From contig CANJNY010000012.1 in the NCBI GenBank assembly GCA_947475715.1, positions 1 through 64,000 of the forward strand: a stretch of 64,000 nucleotides of DNA, given 5' to 3'. Below are positions 9,626-19,006 of the stretch, in pieces (within the stretch, counting starts at the first letter, position 1; every line of letters starts with the position of its first letter). Both the position numbers and the translations under genes were made by a program. The notes beneath the pieces are model-generated. The model was not told where the DNA came from and did no database searches. It was given only the letters and a program-made list of their open reading frames with translations. Origin of the DNA: Prolixibacteraceae bacterium (GTDB lineage Bacteria > Bacteroidota > Bacteroidia > Bacteroidales > Prolixibacteraceae).

Positions 9626-10466
9626 GGAAATGACAATGGCAGAGATTGGAGCTGGATATATATTCACTAAGCCTAAAAGTATTTGTCAAAAGCTAAATGA
9701 ATGGGAGAAAAGTATTCTCCTTCTTGATAATCACGCCTTTATTAAGGTGTATAAGGAAAAAATTAAGGAAACGATTAATAGTTATGGGTTAAGCCTGAGA
9801 TTGGCAAATTTATCAGATATCGAACCGGTGTATGACTTTATTATATCCCGATTTAATAAGGAATATATTGATGATGTCAGTAAATACGACCTTTTTCGAT
9901 TTATTGAATATGGCCATGGCATAATTGTCGAAGATTCTCAAAACAAAATGTTAGGTTGCCTTTTTGAGGTTGGGTATGAAAAAAAGTGGAAAATCTCCTA
10001 TTCCCTTCGCCTGGGAATTGATGAAACACTCAAAGGGAAAGGACTGGCTAAACTGCTTACCGTTTATTCCTGTCTGCTGGCCATGGAACGTGGAGCCCAA
10101 CTGAAAATTGGTCTGATCAGCATCGATAACCTTGCAAGTCTTCATATTCATGTGAATCAGGTGGGGTGGCTGATTGACAAATTTTACTATAATCTCGATT
10201 CATTAGGGCTTAGTTTTGAATTTAGCCTTCCATTAACACCAGAATCATTACTCAGAAACCGAATCGATCTGAATAAAGTAAATACTTATATTGAAGAAAA
10301 TGTCGAGGGAATTGACTATTTACTCATAAATTATGATGATGTTGAGACCATTAAGTCTGTATATCATAACTCTGAATTTAAAATTGCGGCCATTATCACT
10401 AAAGATTTTAAAGGGGATAAACCTCAGTTTTTTGCATTACCCGTTAAAATGTTATATACCCAATAG
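9615..10466 (+). CDS. GNAT-like acetyltransferase-domain protein
   Basis: The central part (residues ~55-190) resembles a GNAT fold: LRLANLSDIEPVYDFI at its start and GKGLAKLLTVYSCL as the acetyl-CoA-binding region (usually Q/RxxGxG/A, here only partly kept), then ASLHIHVNQVGW. The C-terminal ~90 residues are not recognisable. The start at 9615 overlaps the TonB receptor by 11 nt; ATGs at 9630 and 9636 are alternatives. It is 12 bp upstream of the transporter gene, so it belongs to the same transcript. Acceptor substrate unknown; it could act on a protein of the same locus. Confidence 0.65.
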   Translation: MSSREMTMAEIGAGYIFTKPKSICQKLNEWEKSILLLDNHAFIKVYKEKIKETINSYGLSLRLANLSDIEPVYDFIISRFNKEYIDDVSKYDLFRFIEYGHGIIVEDSQNKMLGCLFEVGYEKKWKISYSLRLGIDETLKGKGLAKLLTVYSCLLAMERGAQLKIGLISIDNLASLHIHVNQVGWLIDKFYYNLDSLGLSFEFSLPLTPESLLRNRIDLNKVNTYIEENVEGIDYLLINYDDVETIKSVYHNSEFKIAAIITKDFKGDKPQFFALPVKMLYTQ

Positions 10467-10478
10467 TAAATCTGATCA

Positions 10479-13400
10479 ATGAAAAACGCATTTCGAAATG
10501 CCCTTAATATCAGGAAAGGAGAAGAGACAGCCATTATCCTGCTGTTACTCTATTCCTTTGTTATGGGAGCTGTAATTGCATTTTTTTATACCTCCGCAAC
10601 CTCAATGTTTGTTGTGAATTTTGAGAGTTCCATGTTGCCTTACGCTTATATCTGCGGAGGTATTTTGAGTTATCTGGCATGGATAGTCTATGCACGAACT
10701 GAACGGAGAGTAAATTTTCAGGCGCTTTCTCTTCTGGGTATTGTTATCCTTCTAATTGCGGTGATCACCTTTGTGGCCGGAATTCATTATTTCAATGGCA
10801 AATGGCTGATATTTCTAATGTTTGCATGGATTCGTGTATTTATATTCATATCTGTTATCGGCTTCTGGGGTTTGGCAACCAAAATATTCGACCTGCGTCA
10901 GGGGAAACGGATTTTTGGCCTAATCAGTTCGGGTGAGGTAATTTCCGATATCATTGGCTTTTTATTAATCCCATTTGCCCTGCATTTTATTAAGACTTCC
11001 GATTTACTCTATATTTCCCTCCTGGGATTGGGAATATGCCTTTTTCTGATGATCTATATTTTCAGGAGATTTAAAACAACATTAAATGTAAAGGAGTCAA
11101 TCGAGGGTCATAAACAGAAGACCTCTTTTAAAAGGGTGTTTAAGGATAAATATATTAAAATACTTATTCTGATGGCAATCCTGCCCATGTTTGGAATGTG
11201 TTTTGCAGACTTCTCCTTTTTACATCAGATTAAACTGGAATATAACAATCAGGAGGTACTGGCAAGCTTCCTGAGTATCTTCCTCGCAGCTACAGCCGTG
11301 GCTGAGTTTGTCCTTAAATCATTCCTTTCAGGTAGATTACTCCTTAAATATGGGTTAAAAGTGGCGCTTCCGATTTTGCCCATCGTCCTTGCAGGGTGTG
11401 TTTTCCTTGCAATCTCATCGGGAATATTATATGGAACTACCGGACTGTTCTTCTCATTTATAGCGCTTACAAAAATGTTCGACAGGGTATTACGGAGTGC
11501 TCTTTACGACCCTTCATTTCAGATATTGTACCAGCCACTCCCTGCAGAAGATCGGCTGAATTCTCAAAGTATGATTGAAGGGATGGGTAAAGGATTAGGC
11601 TTTGCACTTGCCGGAGCTGTTGTTCTGATTTTCTCTCAGATAAGGGAGGTCAATCTGGTCTATTTTAATATCCTTTTCATCATTATTCTTGGAATATGGG
11701 TTAAGATTAGCCTGAGTATGTACCATGAATACCGAAACTCGCTGAGCAAAATACTTACCTTAAAAGATAAAAATCATTCAACGGATGGCAATTATATAGG
11801 TTCTAATTTGTCAGTACTGAGCAAAATTACGGAGGAGAAAAAGGATGCCAATATTAGCCTGATCATGAATATAATGGTTAATATAGATCCTCAGAAAATG
11901 ACCCGGTTCCTGCAACAGATATTGGCATTTCCAACATTAATCAATCAGGAAAAAATCCTTGAACAAATAAAGCGCAGAAGATTACTGTCTGCAGAACAGG
12001 TCGTACAGAATCAGTTACTTGCCAATCCCGATACGATTCATAAAGAGTTATTTGACCATACATTGTCTGTTTTGCGACAGGTTAAGAGTAATGATTTTGA
12101 AACTTTGCTGTTTTTGTCGCAATCTACTGAAGCTAAACAAAGGACTCTGGCTGCTCATATTCTGGCTTACTTTAGCAGTTATAAAATCCATAAAATTATG
12201 CTTGCACTGTTGCAGGACGAAAACCCCGAAACCCGTAAAGCAGCCATTTACAGTGCCGGTCAGATCGGAAAACGGGAATTATGGAACTATGTTATCCAAA
12301 ACCTCTCTCACCCCAATTATTCATCCCAGGCAATTACTGCCATTAAGATGATCGGGGAACCAATCTTATCTGAGCTTGATATCTGGTTCGATAAGAATAC
12401 AACGACTAAGGATATGAGACTTAAAATCATTTCCATTTTTTCAAGCATCAGTTGTGAGAAGTCGTTAAATTTCCTTCGTTCTCATATCCATTATCCCGAT
12501 GAGGCAATTCGAAATCAAGTATTTAAAGCCCTAAGCCGATTAGAATACCGGGCCCGAATTATGGAGGTAAGCCGGATTAAGGAGACTATTGATGAGGAAA
12601 TTGCAATCACTGTCTGGGTAATGGCCGCTACGCTGGATATCGAAAAAGAGAGCGAGATGCCATTATTATTTGAGGCATTACAGTATGAATTGATCCAGAA
12701 AAAGGAGAATGTATTTCTGTTGCTTTCGATGTTATATGATGCAAAAACGATCAACTTTATTAAGGATAGCTTTCAATCGGGCACACATGAATCCATGGCT
12801 TATGCCGCAGAAATGCTTGATCTAACTGTCTCCACCGAGATCAAAGAGATATTTCTTCCGCTTCTCGAAGATTTATCCGTTGAGGATAGCCTGAGGCTTT
12901 TCAAAGATAAATATCCGCAACAAAAAATGACTGTTGCTGATCGGCTTAAAGATATTATCAATAAAGACTTTCTGAAAATAAACCGCTGGACAAAAGCTTG
13001 TGCAATTTTTTATCTGAAAGATTTTCCGGGCAATGAAACTGTTTTCCTTTCCAATCTGCTGAATCCCGATCCATTTATCATGCAGAACGCTATGACAGTG
13101 CTTAAACAACAAAATTCCGAACGATTTAAGGTTGTTTTTCCTAAATTGGGTAAGGATAAATTGAGTTTTATTCAGAAATATACCATTGAAAATGGTAAAG
13201 AAACTCTCCGGTTCTCACTTGCCGAAAAGGTAAACCGGGTGAAAAAAAACCTGCTGTTTAGTACATTCTCTAACCCGGATATCTGCAGAATAATTGAAAA
13301 TGCTTCCGATATTCTGCTTCAGGCTGGTGAAGAACTTGATCCTGGAGAACGTTCACAGGATTCAATTCTGATGGTTTTGTCAGGTAAACTTTCCGAATTC

Positions 13401-13601
13401 TCCGACAATCAAAGAAAAAGAGAGTTAATTGAGGATCAATTTTATTGGGGAATCGTAAATGACGGTTATGTGAATACCCGGCTCAAAGCCGAAACGGACT
13501 CTCTGATACTGGTTTTAAGTCCGGAGTTGATTTTTAATGCGATGGCAGAAAATAGTGCCTTTACACTTGAAGTAATTGAAATCTTAAATAAAACAGCATA
13601 A
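10479..13601 (+). CDS. NTT/MFS-like nucleotide-transporter-type protein fused to HEAT repeats and cNMP-binding-like domain
   Basis: Residues ~1-420 contain about 12 membrane helices in the style of ATP/ADP (Npt1/Npt2, NTT) translocases, the MFS-related group first known from rickettsiae and chlamydiae. Residues ~430-860 are helical pairs of HEAT type (for example LLQDENPETRKAAIYSAGQI). The last ~130 residues look like a cyclic-nucleotide-binding-fold domain (GEELDPGERSQDSILMVLSG). Fusions of this order occur in environmental Bacteroidota, where they are unlikely to steal host ATP and may instead sense or move nucleotides. It sits 12 bp after the GNAT-like gene and 11 bp before the giant sensor. 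Transport substrate and ligand are not deducible. Confidence 0.72.
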   Translation: MKNAFRNALNIRKGEETAIILLLLYSFVMGAVIAFFYTSATSMFVVNFESSMLPYAYICGGILSYLAWIVYARTERRVNFQALSLLGIVILLIAVITFVAGIHYFNGKWLIFLMFAWIRVFIFISVIGFWGLATKIFDLRQGKRIFGLISSGEVISDIIGFLLIPFALHFIKTSDLLYISLLGLGICLFLMIYIFRRFKTTLNVKESIEGHKQKTSFKRVFKDKYIKILILMAILPMFGMCFADFSFLHQIKLEYNNQEVLASFLSIFLAATAVAEFVLKSFLSGRLLLKYGLKVALPILPIVLAGCVFLAISSGILYGTTGLFFSFIALTKMFDRVLRSALYDPSFQILYQPLPAEDRLNSQSMIEGMGKGLGFALAGAVVLIFSQIREVNLVYFNILFIIILGIWVKISLSMYHEYRNSLSKILTLKDKNHSTDGNYIGSNLSVLSKITEEKKDANISLIMNIMVNIDPQKMTRFLQQILAFPTLINQEKILEQIKRRRLLSAEQVVQNQLLANPDTIHKELFDHTLSVLRQVKSNDFETLLFLSQSTEAKQRTLAAHILAYFSSYKIHKIMLALLQDENPETRKAAIYSAGQIGKRELWNYVIQNLSHPNYSSQAITAIKMIGEPILSELDIWFDKNTTTKDMRLKIISIFSSISCEKSLNFLRSHIHYPDEAIRNQVFKALSRLEYRARIMEVSRIKETIDEEIAITVWVMAATLDIEKESEMPLLFEALQYELIQKKENVFLLLSMLYDAKTINFIKDSFQSGTHESMAYAAEMLDLTVSTEIKEIFLPLLEDLSVEDSLRLFKDKYPQQKMTVADRLKDIINKDFLKINRWTKACAIFYLKDFPGNETVFLSNLLNPDPFIMQNAMTVLKQQNSERFKVVFPKLGKDKLSFIQKYTIENGKETLRFSLAEKVNRVKKNLLFSTFSNPDICRIIENASDILLQAGEELDPGERSQDSILMVLSGKLSEFSDNQRKRELIEDQFYWGIVNDGYVNTRLKAETDSLILVLSPELIFNAMAENSAFTLEVIEILNKTA

Positions 13602-13612
13602 TAATTCAAACG

Positions 13613-16600
13613 ATGATTAGCAAAGAAGTAAATAAGAGTTCATGTTTTACACTCCTTGTAATTCTGTTTTGGATGTTGACTCCGATATGTTCGTTGGCTC
13701 AGAGTCAGGATGTTGGCTTTCCATATATTAAAAACTATGCTCCCTCGGAATATAAAGCCCATGTTCAGAATTTTGATGCCGTTCAGGATAACCGGGGGAT
13801 CATGTATTTTGCCAATTTCCGCGGAATACTTGAATTTGACGGGCAAACCTGGAGAACCATTCAAACATCAAAAATATCACAGGTTACCTCCCTGGCGATC
13901 GATTCTACCGGAACCATTTTTGTTGGAGCAGCCGGCGAAATAGGATTTCTTAAGCCAGATGCCAAGGGGGAATTGCTTTTTTCAAGTTTGGACGATGCAT
14001 TAAATCAGGAGGATCGTAATTTTAAATACATTATTACAATTCTGGCTACTAAAACAGGGGTATATTTCGTTACCGATAGCTCCATTTTAATCTGGAATAA
14101 CGGTTCATTCAAGACCATAAAGGGCGAAGGATCCATTAATGCAGCATATTATGTAAATGATAAACTTTTTTTCTTCGATAAAGGAAATGGATTACAATAT
14201 CTTCAAAACAACCAGAAGATTAAGGTTGTAACCGGAAATCAATTTTCGGAGGCTATCGTTATCAAAGGAATGGTGCCGTATGGGGCAGACAAAGAACTTA
14301 TCGCTACAGGTATAAATGGCCTCTTGTTATTGGATCAAAATGGTATTTCCAATTTTCGCACCTCTGATGATAAATTTTTGCAGCAAAATAGTATCTCCTG
14401 TGCCACTTTACTTAAAGATGGCACCATCTGTCTGGGTACCGAACGCGGTGGTCTGGCAATCTTTTATCCCGATGGTACTTTAAAACAAAAAATAGATCAG
14501 GGAATCCAGAACGATTATATCAGGGCCTTATTTATTGACAGTCGGGATGTCCTATGGTTAGCACTTGATAATGGTATCTCTCGTATTGAGATTCCTTCGT
14601 GTCTCTCTTTCTTTGACAGCAAGCGAGGAATTGACGGAGCCGTTAATCAGATTCTGCGCCATAATGGGAATATCTGTTTTGCTACCGATAAAGGGTTGTA
14701 TCATTATGACGACACTCAAAAAAAATATGCAGCCATAACCGGAATCAATTCGGCCTGCTGGTCGGTATTATCGGATAATAATTCAATTATTGCTGCAACA
14801 AGCAAAGGTATTTTTATAACAACCGGTAATTCAGCAGATCTGCTGGCACCCGGGTTTTCCTTCAAATTATTTCGCTCAAATATTAATAATTCCAATATCT
14901 ATGTAGGGCAACTCGATGGGATCACCCATTTACAGAATGTGAATGGAAAGTGGATTTCCAAAGGTAAGATTCAGGGAATAACTGGTGAAGTTTCTGAAAT
15001 CCAGGAGGATCAAAACGGCCTGTTATGGGCTGTGGTGGCTACCGAGGGATTGGTGAGAATAAAACCTGACGGGGGTGAGAATCCGGTGTTTTATGATGAG
15101 ATGAAAGGTTTGCCTTCGCGATTTGGAAATCACCTGAACAAGGTTGTAAGTTCGTTGGTTGTGACTACTCAAAATGGAGTGTTTTCATACGATGCAAATA
15201 CAAATAATTTTGCACCAATGAAAAAACTCCTCAATGATACGGTGATGCCAAAAGAGTGGATATCGGCTATCGTAGAGGATTCCAAAGGTAATCTTTGGAG
15301 TACCGGAGGGGATCAAACAAGTATTCAAATCCGCAATGCAAATGGGAAAACAGATCAATCTCAGCTATTGTTGAATCCGGTGCAGGATAAAACCATCTCT
15401 ACAATCTATCCTGAACCAACCGATAAGGTTTGGTTTGGTGGTACCGATGGCGCGTTTTGTTATGATCCTGGAATTCAGAAAAATATGACAAAAATCCCGG
15501 AGGTCCTGATTCGCAGCTTTATTATTGCAGGAGATTCAACGATATTCGGTGGAACTTTTATAAATAAAGATAATCGTATTTCGACCACTCAACCCGGGCA
15601 ATTAATGCCGGTTTTAGATTACAAATTAAATACCGTGGCATTTAGTTTCGCCAGTCCATCCTTTAATATGTACGAAGCTGTTCATTTTCAATATTTCCTG
15701 AAGGGATTTGACAAGGAGCCATCTTCCTGGATTACAGACATATATAAAGAATACACTAACTTACCTGCAGGTGAATATACCTTTACCGTAGTGGCCCGAA
15801 ATATTTATGGTCAAATTACCGCTCCGGCTACTTTTCGGTTCGCTGTTAAAAAACCATTTTATCAAACGTATGTAGCTTATCTGCTTTATCTGCTGTTTTT
15901 GGTCGGTTTAATCTATACCGTGGTTCGGATTCGTTCACAAAAACTGATTCAGGAAAAGAAAAATCTGGAACATTTGATTCTGGAGCGCACGGCAGAAGTG
16001 GTAAGCCAAAAGGAAGAGATTGAAAAACAATCGGAAGAGCTGACTAATAAAAATGCAGAACTTGAAAAGATCAACCTGATTGTTAAGTCGATCAATTCTG
16101 AAATCCATTTTTCCAGTCTGCTCCAATCACTTCTGGAAAAAACAAAAGTGATTGGTGGTGTCCAAAAGGCAACGATGCTGGTTCATGATAAAGCCTCCGC
16201 TTTATTTAGTTTTAAAGCCGGATTTGGGTGGGATGTCGCTTCGGTCTCCTCTGTCCATTTAACCCTTAATGAAGTCGAAGATTATTATTTATCGAAGGCT
16301 AGCGAGGTTTATGAGGATATCTTTGAAGTAAAGAAAATCAATTCCGATGCAGCAAATGAAGGCTTTTTAAAGGTTGAGAATGCAAAATCAACTGTTATTA
16401 TGGTGGTTAGGGTGAAGGATATGGTTGAAGGATTCCTGATTCTGGAGAATATGCAAAAAAAGAAGGCGTTTAATTCTTTTGATTTTAGCTTGTTACATAA
16501 TCTCAAAGAACATGTCATCTCTGCATTTATTAAAACCATCATCCTTGAGGATTTGCAAACAACCCTTATAAATCTTAAAGAGACTCAGGACCAACTTATT

Positions 16601-17392
16601 CAGCAGGAAAAAATGGCTTCTATCGGTCAACTTACCAAAGGTATCGTCGACCGGATACTGAATCCATTAAACTACATTAATAATTTCTCGCTCATAACCA
16701 GAGATTTGTCTGTTGAAATCGAGGAGATTCTGGCAGATATTAAGGATACGATGGAGCCCGATACCTTTGATGATCTTACCGATATTCTGGGAATGGTGAA
16801 ATCAAATGTGCTCAAGGTGAATGAGCATGGCACTTCTGCCTCACGTATTGTTAAGGGAATGGAGAAATTATTAAAGGAAAGGTCTAAAATATTTAAGCCT
16901 ACCGATTTAAATACACTTATAGAGAGCCATATTGAAATTGCCTTACAGGAATATACGGCAGAGAATAAATCGTTTAAGGTTGAGATTAAACAAAATTTGG
17001 ATGCTAAGTCAAATAAAATTAAAGTCTTGCCGGCAGAATTAGGGTCTGTAATTGTGAATACCGTTTTAAATTCCTTTTATGCTGTTGAGGAGAAGATGAA
17101 GAAGGTTGCTGATTTCCAGCCACAGGTCATCGTCTCAACCGATTTTTCAGAGGATTTTGTTAAGATTAGTATCCGTGATAATGGGAATGGAATTCTTGCG
17201 ATGGAACAAAAGCAGTTGTTCTCCCCATTCTTCACCACCAAACCAACTTCAAAAGGGACAGGACTGGGTTTATATATGAGTATGGACATCATTAAATCGC
17301 ATAAAGGGACCATAGAGGTGGATTCAAAAGATGGCGAATATGCCGAATTCATCATCAAGATTCCTAAAAATGAGGAGCTCCCAAATGATTAA
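13613..17392 (+). CDS. Reg_prop/Y_Y_Y sensor with GAF-like and histidine-kinase-like domains, phosphoacceptor His replaced by Asp
   Basis: A signal peptide (cleavage near SLAQ) is followed by a two-propeller periplasmic sensor of Reg_prop repeats (residues ~35-660), a Y_Y_Y domain (~680-755), one membrane helix (~760-780), a coiled coil (~785-830), a GAF-like domain (~835-980) and a kinase-like core. Where the family has G-I-x-H-E-I-K-N-P-L-N, this protein reads GIVDRILNPLN: residue 1013 is Asp (GAC; a His codon CAC differs by one base), and the neighbouring Glu and Lys are also changed. The ATP-lid motifs are kept (RDNGNG and KGTGLGLYM), although the N box has NTVLN where the neighbour has NLVDN. 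It therefore probably binds ATP but cannot autophosphorylate on the usual His. The intact kinase follows 82 bp downstream. Confidence 0.87.
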   Translation: MISKEVNKSSCFTLLVILFWMLTPICSLAQSQDVGFPYIKNYAPSEYKAHVQNFDAVQDNRGIMYFANFRGILEFDGQTWRTIQTSKISQVTSLAIDSTGTIFVGAAGEIGFLKPDAKGELLFSSLDDALNQEDRNFKYIITILATKTGVYFVTDSSILIWNNGSFKTIKGEGSINAAYYVNDKLFFFDKGNGLQYLQNNQKIKVVTGNQFSEAIVIKGMVPYGADKELIATGINGLLLLDQNGISNFRTSDDKFLQQNSISCATLLKDGTICLGTERGGLAIFYPDGTLKQKIDQGIQNDYIRALFIDSRDVLWLALDNGISRIEIPSCLSFFDSKRGIDGAVNQILRHNGNICFATDKGLYHYDDTQKKYAAITGINSACWSVLSDNNSIIAATSKGIFITTGNSADLLAPGFSFKLFRSNINNSNIYVGQLDGITHLQNVNGKWISKGKIQGITGEVSEIQEDQNGLLWAVVATEGLVRIKPDGGENPVFYDEMKGLPSRFGNHLNKVVSSLVVTTQNGVFSYDANTNNFAPMKKLLNDTVMPKEWISAIVEDSKGNLWSTGGDQTSIQIRNANGKTDQSQLLLNPVQDKTISTIYPEPTDKVWFGGTDGAFCYDPGIQKNMTKIPEVLIRSFIIAGDSTIFGGTFINKDNRISTTQPGQLMPVLDYKLNTVAFSFASPSFNMYEAVHFQYFLKGFDKEPSSWITDIYKEYTNLPAGEYTFTVVARNIYGQITAPATFRFAVKKPFYQTYVAYLLYLLFLVGLIYTVVRIRSQKLIQEKKNLEHLILERTAEVVSQKEEIEKQSEELTNKNAELEKINLIVKSINSEIHFSSLLQSLLEKTKVIGGVQKATMLVHDKASALFSFKAGFGWDVASVSSVHLTLNEVEDYYLSKASEVYEDIFEVKKINSDAANEGFLKVENAKSTVIMVVRVKDMVEGFLILENMQKKKAFNSFDFSLLHNLKEHVISAFIKTIILEDLQTTLINLKETQDQLIQQEKMASIGQLTKGIVDRILNPLNYINNFSLITRDLSVEIEEILADIKDTMEPDTFDDLTDILGMVKSNVLKVNEHGTSASRIVKGMEKLLKERSKIFKPTDLNTLIESHIEIALQEYTAENKSFKVEIKQNLDAKSNKIKVLPAELGSVIVNTVLNSFYAVEEKMKKVADFQPQVIVSTDFSEDFVKISIRDNGNGILAMEQKQLFSPFFTTKPTSKGTGLGLYMSMDIIKSHKGTIEVDSKDGEYAEFIIKIPKNEELPND

Positions 17393-17398
17393 TAATAA

Positions 17399-17453
17399 TT
17401 GTTAATTACTTAAAAAAAATGTACATTCGTGTAAACCTGTTAGAACTAACAGG
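17399..17453 (+). promoter_or_regulatory. promoter-like motif and 8-bp-arm hairpin before the small kinase
   Basis: In the 82-bp gap there is TTG (17399-17401), 20 nt, and TACATTCG (17422-17429), one mismatch from the Bacteroidota -7 consensus TAnnTTTG. Directly after it lies a perfect inverted repeat CCTGTTAG-AA-CTAACAGG (17436-17453), which would be at the 5' end of a transcript starting there. It could be an operator or an RNA hairpin setting the ratio of pseudokinase to kinase. Confidence 0.35.
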
Positions 17454-17474
17454 GAAATAAAACTTTAAAAGTAT

Positions 17475-18353
17475 ATGGATATATCCGATAAAATTTCGCC
17501 TGCTACTGAAGAGCAACTTTTGCTTCTTTCAACAGAACTGGAGGAGATCAAGGAAAAATTTATACAAAGCGATAAGCTTGCTTTTATCGGTAAACTTACA
17601 ACCGGTATCATGCATGAGATTAAAAACCCGCTTAATTTCATCAATAATTTCACACGTTTAAGTAAAGAACTTATTGGAGAATTAAATGATATAATTGACG
17701 GAATCAGTGATAATCTGGATGAGGATACCAAGGCAGACCTGGATGATGTGCGTTCGATGCTTGAGGCTAATTTGACTAAAATACTTGAAAATGGGGAACG
17801 GGCTCAACGAATTATTATCTCAATGCTGGCTCAGATGCACAGTGAGCAGGTGGTTGTTTTTGCCCCGGTGGAGATTAATAAACTGATTGAAGAATTTGGT
17901 AAAATAGCTTATCAGGGGATGCGGGGAAATGACAGTGAATTTAATCTCACCTTCAAAACTGATTATGACCCTTCGATTACCCTGGTAAATATGGAATTTC
18001 AGCAGATGAGCAGAGTAATCATTAATCTGGTCGATAATGCATGCTATGCCTTGAATGAAAAAAGGAAAAAGATGATTGGGAATTTTTCTCCTGAAATTCT
18101 TTTGGCAACTAAAAAACTGGATGAATATATTGAAATAAGGATAAGGGACAATGGAAGCGGAATGCCTCAGTCGGTTATTGATCAGCATTTTAAGCCATTT
18201 TTTACAACAAAGCCAAAAGGACAGGGGACGGGATTAGGCCTCTCGCTGAGTTATGATATAATCACGAATGTTCATAAAGGGAAGATGGAGATTTTATCCC
18301 AACAAGGTGAGTATACCGAATTTAGGATTCTAATTCCATCAAATTTGGCTTAA
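17475..18353 (+). CDS. soluble HisKA/HATPase histidine kinase
   Basis: A 292-residue cytosolic kinase with no sensor domain. A short helix (residues 10-33) leads straight into the dimerisation/phosphoacceptor segment GKLTTGIMHEIKNPLNFI, with phosphoacceptor His47. The ATP-binding domain has an N box with NLVDNACYAL, G1 IRDNGSGM, an F box FKPFFTTK and G2 GTGLGLSL. Its kinase core is closely similar in layout to that of the giant upstream sensor, so the two probably arose from one ancestor and may form heterodimers (inference). Its stop overlaps the ATG of the next gene (TAATG). The likely phosphotransfer partner in the locus is the REC-PP2C protein 650 bp downstream. Confidence 0.9.
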   Translation: MDISDKISPATEEQLLLLSTELEEIKEKFIQSDKLAFIGKLTTGIMHEIKNPLNFINNFTRLSKELIGELNDIIDGISDNLDEDTKADLDDVRSMLEANLTKILENGERAQRIIISMLAQMHSEQVVVFAPVEINKLIEEFGKIAYQGMRGNDSEFNLTFKTDYDPSITLVNMEFQQMSRVIINLVDNACYALNEKRKKMIGNFSPEILLATKKLDEYIEIRIRDNGSGMPQSVIDQHFKPFFTTKPKGQGTGLGLSLSYDIITNVHKGKMEILSQQGEYTEFRILIPSNLA

Positions 18354-18934
18354 TGAGAAAATTATTCTTTATGGTTGCAATCTTATTGTCTAATCAATTA
18401 ATTGCACAGGTGGCTGTAACTGTTCATCATTATGATTACTTTAATTTCTCCACAGATTTTAAAAATACACGCTCAACAGTGAGTGTCTTTGCAAGTAAGA
18501 ACCTTGGCAAGTCATTTAGTTTTACATCGTTCAGCCTGGTTAATAAAAAATGGGGAGAAAGTCTTATCGGATTGGAATATAGGCCATTGAAATGGCTGTC
18601 GATCGAGGGAGAGGTTGGTATAGAAACCAATGTGGAAGCTTATGGTATTAAGAGAAATCTCATACGAACAGCCCAGGTGATAACCGTTTCGGCCAATAAA
18701 TTCTTATTTTTGGGTACTTTTGAGCAAGGTAGTCTTCCATGGTTTGATCTGCGCTCCTTGTATATGATGAAACAGGCTGGGATAGGGATAATGGCCAGTC
18801 AGTATTATGGCGTTGGCCCGGTAATGCAGTACCATTTTGGTAAAAGTCCTTTTACCCTTTGGTCATCCTGGATCTATAACTGGGACACTTATGAATACGG
18901 ATCAATGATTGGAATATATTTTAAAATGCGATAA
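18353..18934 (+). CDS. exported small beta-barrel-like protein
   Basis: The first ~19 residues (MRKLFFMVAILLSNQLIAQ) are a signal peptide. The mature ~174 residues consist of alternating aromatic/polar strands (FTLWSSWIYNWDTYEYG) and end in a strand, as in small outer-membrane barrels. No named family recognised. It overlaps the kinase stop by 1 nt, so its synthesis is coupled to a cytosolic kinase, which is an unusual pairing and suggests a surface component of the same pathway. Confidence 0.75.
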   Translation: MRKLFFMVAILLSNQLIAQVAVTVHHYDYFNFSTDFKNTRSTVSVFASKNLGKSFSFTSFSLVNKKWGESLIGLEYRPLKWLSIEGEVGIETNVEAYGIKRNLIRTAQVITVSANKFLFLGTFEQGSLPWFDLRSLYMMKQAGIGIMASQYYGVGPVMQYHFGKSPFTLWSSWIYNWDTYEYGSMIGIYFKMR

Positions 18935-19006
18935 CAGACTTAGTCTTTCTTATTCGGTTTAATTACAGCATCTGATAAAATTAATAATCTTAAAAAACAC
19001 ACATAT

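Noticed and set aside
16649-16651. Asp1013 of the giant sensor as a simple sequencing error (GAC for CAC)
   Set aside because: The adjacent conserved Glu and Lys are changed too, so the motif has really diverged; only the single base remains worth checking.
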